Below are positions 1-6,300 of a DNA stretch of 8,914 nucleotides, piece by piece; within the stretch, counting starts at the first letter, position 1; each line of letters begins with the position of its first letter. Source of the DNA: an uncultured Alistipes sp. GTDB lineage: Bacteria > Bacteroidota > Bacteroidia > Bacteroidales > Rikenellaceae. The translations under genes and the position numbers were made by a program. Below the pieces are notes generated by a model. It was not told where the DNA came from and ran no database searches. It was given only the letters and a program-made list of their open reading frames with translations. The stretch spans positions 1-8,914 of the forward strand of contig CALBKP010000098.1 in NCBI GenBank assembly GCA_937895825.1. The letters run 5' to 3'.

Positions 1-195
1 GGTCGCGCTGCGCGCTAAAGGGTTGCTGGAGGGTTGTTCGCGGACTTTGTCCGCTAAAGGGTTGAGAAAGCGTTTTGCCTAACCCCCACTACATAATCAA
101 CCCAAAACACTTTAACAACCCTTTCAACAACCCTTCTACAACCTTTCAACAACCCTTCTACAACCCTTTCCACAACCCTTTTTACAATCCTTTCT
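1..195. repeat. Composite intergenic repeat R1 (palindromic head, central stem, CAACCC array)
   Basis: The left edge is cut by the window. The head has two small hairpins (arms 5-8/12-15 and 40-45/49-54), each with a 3-nt loop and each followed by TAAAGGG. A central imperfect stem pairs 56-77 with 103-124 (19 Watson-Crick pairs in 22 positions). The tail has CAACCC or near variants starting at 116, 128, 139, 150, 161, 173 and 185, so spaced 11-12 nt. The same three-part order recurs in R2 at about 2010-2372, in the same orientation. No reading frame is apparent. Function is unknown; a dispersed repeat family or a protein-binding array are both possible. Confidence 0.75.
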
Positions 196-237
196 CTAAA
201 AAAACTTAAGAAATTATTAAAACTTTTTAGTAAATTA

Positions 238-269
238 TTTGTTTATTTAAAAAATACCCCTTACCTTTG
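238..269 (+). promoter_or_regulatory. Bacteroidetes-type promoter for the small RNA
   Basis: TTTG at 238-241 and TACCTTTG at 262-269 are separated by 20 nt. This matches the -33/-7 consensus TTTG-N19-21-TAnnTTTG of the primary Bacteroidetes sigma factor. Transcription would start near 275, just ahead of the folded region. The flanking sequence is AT-rich. No plausible protein-coding start follows, so the promoter appears to serve the RNA. Confidence 0.7.
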
Positions 270-275
270 CAGTGA

Positions 276-439
276 AGTTTTAAGGTTCATTTAGGTTAGT
301 AGTTTTAGGTTGGAAGGGCCTATCGGAAGATTGTAGCAATAGTCGCAAGCTATGAAAGGTTAGTTGCGAGTATTGTTACTAAGAGGGGCGACGGTGCTCG
401 TCGCTCTGTCGAATATCTTTCGGTAGACCCTAATTTTTT
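276..439 (+). ncRNA. Candidate structured small RNA (about 160 nt, three-way junction)
   Basis: The start is estimated from the promoter at 238-269; the end is the T run 434-439. Positions 315-331 pair with 415-431 to form a 17-position closing stem (14 Watson-Crick pairs, 2 G-U, 1 C-A). Inside are two hairpins. P2 pairs 333-348 with 364-379 (one G-U, one G-G), then 350-352 with 361-363, closed by an 8-nt loop. P3 pairs 386-393 with 399-406 (one G-U), closed by a 5-nt loop. Together they form a three-way junction. The leader before it is unpaired and repeats AGGTT. The T run lies two bases past the closing stem, so that stem may also act as the terminator. No plus-strand gene follows, which argues against a riboswitch. 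Bacteroidales have predicted promoter-to-terminator RNAs such as the Bacteroidales-1 motif, and this could be one. A divergent 6S RNA cannot be excluded, though the shape is not the usual rod. Confidence 0.65.
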
Positions 440-470
440 GTGCGTTGGCCGCGCTGCAGGCGTGCCTTGC

Positions 471-556
471 GGGTTAATTGGGTCAGATGGGTTAAATGAG
501 TCCAGCAGACTAAAGCTCTGTGGTACTCAGCCCCATAGAACTCACAAAACCCATAG
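471..556 (+). repeat. Dispersed intergenic repeat X, copy 1
   Basis: This resembles the reverse complement of 7609-7692. Shared blocks in the same order are GGGTTAATTGGG, TTAAATGAGT, CCAGCRGACTA, TACTCAGCCYCA and AACCCATAGC, separated by small indels. It lies between the small RNA terminator and the ATPase stop codon. It is GGGTTAA/CCCATA-rich and has no convincing hairpin or T tail, so it is not an evident terminator for the ATPase gene. Confidence 0.55.
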
Positions 557-569
557 CCCCCATCCTCCT

Positions 570-1781
570 TTAAAACGGACAATCCTCATCCCACGCAGCC
601 ATGCTCTGACGCGGAGGCTCGGAGAACAGAGCAGAACTTACGTCCGAAAAGTTCGCCTCGTTCGCCCCGTTCGTTTCGTTCGTTTGTTCGTTCTGTTCGC
701 TCGGGGCAGACCCCGCCACACGAACAACGTTACCATCGAAACATAGAAGCCCACGGTCAACACAACTGCGCACAATCTTCTGCGCGGCACGCTGGCCCAC
801 GTGGCGCAGCTCCATAACCTTATTAATCAGCGTAGTACGCTCGATAGTACCACCGTACATGTCCTCAAGCAGAGCCACCACCTCATGGCGCTCGCCCTGC
901 TGCTGCGGCATATCGCACACCTCGGGGATACCCTCCTCGTTGACCCTGAACGCAAAGCGCTCGAAGGGCTCATTGCGGCAGAACTGCGGCTCGACGATAG
1001 ATACCTCGCCGGCACGGTGTACAAATATCACCGTCTCGGCCTTGCGTTGCAGCGACGAGCCGAGATGACCACGTGCCTTATCACTCCCAGGATTGGTATG
1101 CAATATACACAATATGTGAGTGTTGTCACGTGTAGACATAGCCATAAGCTCCGTAACGAGGGCATCGCTCTCCTCCAAGTCGTTAGTATTGCGCTGGAGG
1201 TCGGCAATGCCATCAATAACTACGATGTCGTAGTGCAGCAGGCGCATCGCCGTATAGAGCATACCTTTACGCTCTGAGGGCGATAACTCTCTGAGTGCTA
1301 AGGTTGTTAGGCGTGGCTCACATTTAGCACCGCCAAGTGCTGCACCCGTCATACGGGTAATGCGCTCGACAACCTTACGCACGTGGCGCTCGCCCTGCTC
1401 CGTATCAACCCATAATACGTTGATATCTGCGTTGTTATCAACGTTTTTAAAGTTGTTGATACGCTTAAACGGCACGGCCATAGCCGAGGCTACAAGTGCT
1501 GAGGCAAGGAATGTCTTTTTAGACTTTGCCTCGCCACAGATGGCCGAGAGGTTACCCACCGAGCATACACAACTATTGTTGATGCTTATTAGTGGCTTAA
1601 CCTCGGGCAGCTCCTTCTCCATGTCGACGACATAGGGCTTCACAAGCTCCTCGTCGAGGTCGTACTGCCACGCCTTGATGGCACGCTCAAGGGCTCGGCC
1701 TGTTAAGCCATTGAACTCAGGAGGCATGGGTGCTGCACCATGCACACCCGATGCAGTGGGGTGTAATGAATTACTCTCCAT
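570..1781 (-). CDS. RecA-like/AAA_25-type ATPase, mobile-element or RepA-helicase related
   Basis: The 403-residue protein has a RecA-fold P-loop ATPase core. A degenerate Walker A reads GEAKSKKT (83-90), with lysine where the second glycine is usual. It is followed by VLWVDTEQ (122-129), a Walker B strand DIVVIDG (185-191), and HTNPGSDKARGHLGSS (228-243), which resembles the sensor and arginine region of RepA/DnaB-like hexameric helicases. Residues about 300-355 look like a small winged-helix domain. The tail 361-378 is low-complexity (SEQNEQTNETNGANEANF) and is encoded by a repeat found elsewhere in the window. Relatives occur on Bacteroidetes plasmids, phages and conjugative elements beside primase or mobilisation genes; here none is present, so this may be an orphan remnant or a single-gene unit. 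A helicase or replication role is inference. The ATG at 1781 follows an AT-rich leader and begins an open frame; no Shine-Dalgarno is expected. No terminator is visible downstream. Confidence 0.85.
   Translation of the reverse strand: MESNSLHPTASGVHGAAPMPPEFNGLTGRALERAIKAWQYDLDEELVKPYVVDMEKELPEVKPLISINNSCVCSVGNLSAICGEAKSKKTFLASALVASAMAVPFKRINNFKNVDNNADINVLWVDTEQGERHVRKVVERITRMTGAALGGAKCEPRLTTLALRELSPSERKGMLYTAMRLLHYDIVVIDGIADLQRNTNDLEESDALVTELMAMSTRDNTHILCILHTNPGSDKARGHLGSSLQRKAETVIFVHRAGEVSIVEPQFCRNEPFERFAFRVNEEGIPEVCDMPQQQGERHEVVALLEDMYGGTIERTTLINKVMELRHVGQRAAQKIVRSCVDRGLLCFDGNVVRVAGSAPSEQNEQTNETNGANEANFSDVSSALFSEPPRQSMAAWDEDCPF
647..702 (-). repeat. GAAC-rich repeat, copy A, inside the ATPase coding region
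   Basis: On the minus strand this 56-nt stretch matches the plus strand of 1945-2000 at 52 of 56 positions. It is made of GAAC-containing 4-6-mers. It is read in frame as the hydrophilic tail, residues 361-378 of the ATPase. Copy C at 7562-7591 shares its core. Confidence 0.85.
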
Positions 1782-1865
1782 AATGTAATAAATTAAGATA
1801 TTAGTATGTATTCAGAGAGAAAGGATGCTCGATAGGTTGCAAACAGTAGCACCACTTTCTGGGTG

Positions 1866-1873
1866 CAAATATA
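1866..1873 (-). promoter_or_regulatory. Probable -7 element of the ATPase promoter
   Basis: On the minus strand this reads TATATTTG, a full match to TAnnTTTG. It lies 85 bp upstream of the ATG. No TTTG is found at the -33 position, so the promoter is only half-supported. The predicted 5' end would start with a small hairpin (GCACC/GGTGC arms around 1850-1866), and the leader would be about 75-80 nt. Confidence 0.45.
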
Positions 1874-1918
1874 CAACAATTTAACAGCGATAATTTCTAA
1901 ATAAATTAGAAAATGCAA

Positions 1919-1938
1919 TTTTTTTTTGTGGGGGGGGG
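1919..1938. repeat. Adjacent T9 and G9 homopolymer tracts
   Basis: Nine T (1919-1927), then GT, then nine G (1930-1938). The tract is about 50-70 bp upstream of the predicted ATPase -7 element. Such runs are prone to length change during replication, so the assembled length may not be exact. Confidence 0.8.
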
Positions 1939-1944
1939 TCGCGC

Positions 1945-2000
1945 AAGCGAACAGAACGAACAAACGAACGAAACGAACAGGGCGAACAGGGCGAACTTTT
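1945..2000 (+). repeat. GAAC-rich repeat, copy B, intergenic
   Basis: This is inverted relative to copy A (647-702): 52 of 56 positions agree when one is reverse-complemented. Differences are at positions 1, 35, 44 and 45 of the alignment. A 30-nt block (1958-1987) is identical to the reverse complement of 7562-7591. In this copy the sequence lies upstream of the ATPase promoter and is not part of an evident gene. Confidence 0.85.
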
Positions 2001-2009
2001 AGGTGAGCG

Positions 2010-2372
2010 GAAGGGTTAAGAGAGGGGTTGCTCGCGGGCGGTGCCCGCTAAAGGGGAGATTAAGGGTTGTTCGCGCTGCGCGCTAAAGGGTTGCTGGAGG
2101 GTTGGTCGCGGGCGATGCCCGCTAAAGGGATGAGAGAGGGTTGTTCGCGCTATGCGCTAAAGGGTTGTTGAAGTGTTGCTCGCGGGCGATGCCCGCTAAA
2201 GGGTAAAAGTGTTTTTGCCTAACCCGTACACAACAACCTACCCAAAACACTTTTACAACCCTTTCTACAACCCTTTCAACAACCCTTCAACAACCCTTCA
2301 ACAACCCTTCAACAACCCTTTTTACAACCCTTTCAACAACCCTTTCCACAACCCTTCAACAACCCTTTAACA
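2010..2372. repeat. Composite intergenic repeat R2 (five hairpins, central stem, ten CAACCC units)
   Basis: The head has five palindromes: 2034-2048, 2073-2083, 2108-2122, 2147-2157 and 2182-2196. All have 3-nt loops and all are followed by TAAAGGG. The arms are GCGGGC/GCCCGC (three copies) or GCGC/GCGC (two). A central perfect 13-bp inverted repeat pairs 2203-2215 with 2244-2256. The tail has CAACCC starting at 2256, 2268, 2280, 2291, 2302, 2313, 2325, 2337, 2349 and 2360, spaced 11-12 nt. Head units carry AAAGGGTTG and the tail its complement, so the two halves could pair extensively. R1 has the same order and orientation. It ends about 75 bp before the yebC -7 element. No gene is seen in it. 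Confidence 0.85.
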
Positions 2373-2445
2373 CTCCGCCCCCCTCTTTCTTCCCCTCAAC
2401 TAACTAAAAACACGCCACTCCCAACCATTAATTAAAATTTTTTTG

Positions 2446-2453
2446 TATCTTTG
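2446..2453 (+). promoter_or_regulatory. Probable -7 element of the yebC(-ileS) promoter
   Basis: TATCTTTG matches TAnnTTTG and lies in AT-rich DNA between repeat R2 and yebC. A TTTG at the -33 spacing is absent, although a T-rich run precedes the element. The predicted 5' leader is about 55 nt and AT-rich. Confidence 0.55.
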
Positions 2454-2513
2454 CGCCATTGCGTATATATACTAAGGTATAAATAACTAAAAACATATAA
2501 AAAACAGACAATT

Positions 2514-3254
2514 ATGGGAAGAGCATTTGAGTATCGCAAGGCGAGAAAGATGAAGCGCTGGGGACACATGGCCCGCGTGTTCACAAAGATTGGTAAAGAG
2601 ATCGAGATGGCCGTGAAGGCTTCGGGTCCCGACCCCGCCTCTAACCTCCGCCTGCGTCTGCTTATGCAGAATGCCAAGGCCGAGAATATGCCTAAGGAGA
2701 ACGTTGAGCGTGCCATCAAGCGCGCCACAGATAAGGACTCTGCCGACTACAAGGAGATGATCTACGAGGGCTACGGCCCCCACGGCATCGCCGTACTCGT
2801 GGAGACCGCCACCGACAATACCAACCGCACCGTAGCATCGGTACGCATGTACTTCAACAAGTATGGCGGCACGCTCGGCACATCGGGCTCGGTAGGCTTC
2901 ATGTTCGAGCACAAGTGCGTGTTTAAGTTCAAGCCCACGGCGGGCGCTGACCTCGAAGAGATGGAGCTCGAGATGATTGACTTCGGCGTTGACGAGTTCT
3001 ACTCGGAGGATGGCGAGGTAACGGTATATGCTGCCTACGAGTCATTCGGCCAGATTCAGACATGGATCGAGTCTAAGGGCTACGAGCTCGTCTCGGGTGA
3101 GGCTGTGCGCATCCCCACCGACACCAAGGAGCTTACCGCGGAGGAGCGCGAGGCTGTGAACAAGCTCATCGAGCACCTCGAGGAGGATGACGACGTTACG
3201 AACGTCTATACCACGATGGCCGAGAGCGACGAGGACGACGCTGAGGAGGAGTAG
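2514..3254 (+). CDS. yebC: YebC/PmpR/TACO1-family protein
   Basis: The 246 residues match the whole length of the YebC family. The start MGRAFEYRKARKMKRW is the Bacteroidetes version of the family N-terminus. It is followed by VFTKIGKEIEMAVKASGPDP, NLRLRLLMQNAKAENMPKENVERAIKRA (helical domain), YEGYGPHGIAVLVETATDNTNRT and the glycine-rich GGTLGTSGSVGFMFEHK loop, all family hallmarks. The end is very acidic (ESDEDDAEEE). These cytosolic proteins were first described as DNA-binding regulators; the mitochondrial relative TACO1 and more recent bacterial work point to a ribosome-associated role in translating proline-rich stretches. The gene is 84 nt upstream of ileS on the same strand without a T-tailed terminator between them, so co-transcription is likely and fits a translation role. 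The ATG is set by homology; there is no Shine-Dalgarno. Confidence 0.95.
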   Translation: MGRAFEYRKARKMKRWGHMARVFTKIGKEIEMAVKASGPDPASNLRLRLLMQNAKAENMPKENVERAIKRATDKDSADYKEMIYEGYGPHGIAVLVETATDNTNRTVASVRMYFNKYGGTLGTSGSVGFMFEHKCVFKFKPTAGADLEEMELEMIDFGVDEFYSEDGEVTVYAAYESFGQIQTWIESKGYELVSGEAVRIPTDTKELTAEEREAVNKLIEHLEEDDDVTNVYTTMAESDEDDAEEE

Positions 3255-3265
3255 AGAAAACAATA

Positions 3266-3323
3266 GGTTAGTAATTACCCACAACTAATTGCTAACCTCC
3301 CACTACTGAATACTAATTACTAA
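3266..3323 (+). promoter_or_regulatory. Mutually exclusive hairpins in the yebC-ileS spacer
   Basis: Segment 3266-3277 can pair with 3286-3297 (12 positions, one G-U, 8-nt loop). Alternatively 3268-3277 can pair with 3314-3323 (10 perfect pairs). The two foldings share the left arm. The second arm ends 15 nt before the ileS ATG. No T run follows either hairpin, so neither is a standard terminator. Regulation of ileS is possible but unproven, because the TAATTACTAA-type sequence is simple and AT-rich. Confidence 0.4.
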
Positions 3324-3338
3324 TTTCTCACTAAAAAG

Positions 3339-6300
3339 ATGAGCAAGTTTAACGAATATAAGGGTCTCGACCTCGCAGGCGTTGCCGACGATGTGCTGAA
3401 GCGCTGGACAGAGGACGACACCTTCCATAAGAGCATCACAACACGTGAGGGTCACCCCACGTTCGTATTCTACGAGGGTCCACCCTCGGCTAATGGTACG
3501 CCAGGCATCCACCACGTGATGGCACGTACCATCAAGGATGTATTCTGCCGCTTCAAGACACAGCAGGGCTACCTCGTACACCGCAAGGCTGGCTGGGACA
3601 CGCACGGTCTCCCCGTGGAGCTCGGCGTGGAGAAGAAGCTCGGCATCACCAAGGAGGACATCGGCAAGAAGATAACCATCGAGGAGTATAACAAGCAGTG
3701 CCGCGAGGCCGTGATGGAGTTCACCGACATCTGGGAGGACCTCACACGCAAGATGGGCTACTGGGTGAACATGGACGACCCATACATCACCTACGACAAC
3801 AAGTTCATCGAGACGCTCTGGTGGTTACTCAAGCAGCTCTACGACAAGAACTTACTATACAAGGGATACACCATCCAGCCCTACTCGCCCGCAGCGGGCA
3901 CTGGCCTCTCGACACACGAGCTCAACCAGCCCGGCTGCTACCGCGATGTTAAGGATACGACGTGTACGGCTCAGTTCCGCATCCTCGCCCCCAAGGCCGA
4001 GATGGAGGGCTGGGGCACACCCGTTTTCCTCGCCTGGACGACAACTCCCTGGACACTGCCATCGAACACCGCACTCTGCGTAGGTCCCAAGATTGACTAC
4101 CTCGCCGTGCGTTCGTATAACCCCTACACCGCCGAGAAGATTACCGCCGTCGTTGCCGAGCCGCTGTTGTACTCTATCTTCAACAAGAAGGGCGAAGAGC
4201 TGGCGCTCGACAGCTACAAGGCTGGCGATAAAGTTGTCCCCTTCGAGGTTGTGGGCAAATGGCGCGGTACGGAGCTCGAGGGCATGCACTACGAGCAGCT
4301 TCTACCCTGGGTCAAGCCCACGGAGGTTGATGAGGCTGGCAACTGGAAGGATGCCTCGGCTAAGGCCTTCCGCGTGATCCTCGGTGACTACGTGACGACG
4401 GAGGATGGTACGGGTATCGTACACATCGCACCTACGTTTGGTGCCGACGATGCCTTCGTAGCACGTCAGGCAGGCATACCGTCGCTCTTTATGATCAACA
4501 AGCGCGGCGAGACACGCCCTATGGTCGACTTCACGGGTAAGTTCTACCTCAAGGCCGAGCTCGACGAGGCATTTGCCGCACAGTGCGTTGACGCTGCCTA
4601 TGACGAGTATGAGGGTCGCTTCGTGAAGAACGCCTACGACCCGCAGTTCACCGTCGATGGCCGCTACGACGAGAAGGCCGCCGCTGCTGCCGAGAACCTC
4701 GACATCTACATCTCTATCAAGCTCAAGGAGTCGAACAAGGTGTTCAAGATCGAGAAGCACACGCACAACTACCCCCACTGTTGGCGTACTGACAAGCCCG
4801 TCTTGTACTACCCCCTCGATTCATGGTTTATCCGCACGACTGCCTTGCGCGAGCGCATGATGGAGCTCAACGAGACCATCTACTGGAAGCCCGAGTCGAC
4901 GGGTACCGGTCGCTTTGGCAAGTGGCTCGAGAACATCAACGACTGGAACCTCTCGCGCTCACGCTTCTGGGGCACACCGCTGCCCATCTGGGCTACGGAG
5001 GACCGCACCGAGCTTAAGTGCATCGGCTCTGTCGAGGAGCTCATCACGGAGATTGAGAAGGCTGTGGCCGCTGGCGTTATGGCCGAGAACCCATACAAGA
5101 ACTTCAAGGTGGGCGATATGTCGAAGGAGAACTACTCAACCGCAAACATCGACCTACACCGCCCCTATGTTGATAATATCGTGCTGGTGTCGTCTAAGGG
5201 CGAGCCTATGCGTCGTGAACCCGACCTCATCGACGTATGGTTCGACTCAGGCGCTATGCCCTATGCTCAGGTACACTACCCCTTTGAGAATAAGGAGGGC
5301 TTTGACCAGATCTACCCCGCCGACTTCATCGCCGAGGGTGTCGACCAGACACGTGGCTGGTTCTATACGCTCCACGCCATCGCCACAATGTTGTTCGACT
5401 CTGTGGCGTTCAAGAACATCATCTCTAACGGCCTCGTGCTGGACAAGAACGGCAACAAGATGTCTAAGCGTCTGGGTAACGCCGTAGACCCATTCGAGGT
5501 GTTGAAGAAGTATGGTGCCGACGCTACACGCTGGTATATGATATCTAACTCGCAGCCATGGGATAACCTCAAGTTCGACGTTGATGGCGTTGATGAGTGC
5601 CGCCGTAAGTTCTTCGGTACGTTGTACAACACCTACTCGTTCTTCGCCCTCTATGCCAACATCGACGGCTTCACGGGCAAGGAGGAGGAGATAGCCATCG
5701 CCGAGCGCCCCGAGATCGACCGCTGGATTCTCTCGGAGCTCAACTCACTCGTTCGCGACGTTACGGGCTACCTCGAGGACTACGACCCCACGCCCGCAGC
5801 ACGCCGCATAGACCAGTTCGTTGGCGAGTTGCTCTCTAACTGGTACGTACGCCTCAACCGTAAACGTTTCTGGGGTGGCGAGCTTACGACCGATAAGTTG
5901 GCCGCATACCAGACGTTGTACACATGCTTGGAGACCGTGGCAATGCTCGCAGCACCCATCGCTCCGTTCATCACCGACCGCATCTTTACGGACCTCAACG
6001 CCGTGAGTGGCCGCCACACGGAGTCATCGGTACACCTTGCCGAGTACCCCAAGTGCAACGACGCTCTCATCGACCGCGAGCTCGAGGCTATGATGTCACT
6101 CGCACAGCAGAGCTCCTCTATGGTGCTCGCACTGCGCCGCAAGGTGAACATCAAGGTACGTCAGCCACTGCAGAAGATCATCGTTCCAGTCTTGGACAAG
6201 ACCATGGCCGCACATATCGAGAAGGTACGCACGCTCATCATGAACGAGGTCAACGTCAAGGACATCGAACTTATCTCGGACACCACGGGCATCATCACCA

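Noticed and set aside
116..195. CRISPR-like or telomere-like array (also 2256-2372)
   Set aside because: The period is only 11-12 nt with 6-8 conserved bases and no unique spacers, and no cas gene is present. It is a short tandem array.
315..431. SRP (4.5S) RNA, because of CGGAAGA near AGCA
   Set aside because: The GGAA is inside the closing stem, not an apical tetraloop, and the overall fold is a three-way junction.
451..471. Terminator for the ATPase gene
   Set aside because: A weak GC-rich hairpin around GGCCGC/GCGTGCC exists, but on the minus strand it is followed by A residues, not T.
438..746. Plus-strand open frame of 102 codons
   Set aside because: It starts in the T run of the small RNA and overlaps the ATPase 3' end antisense. 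Its arginine-rich, low-complexity translation comes from repeats X and A.
801..1277. Plus-strand open frame of 158 codons
   Set aside because: It is antisense to the ATPase core, whose Walker B and HTN...GHLGSS motifs show which strand codes.
3255..3338. T-box leader for ileS
   Set aside because: The spacer is only 84 nt, has no T-box sequence, no specifier domain and no terminator T run.
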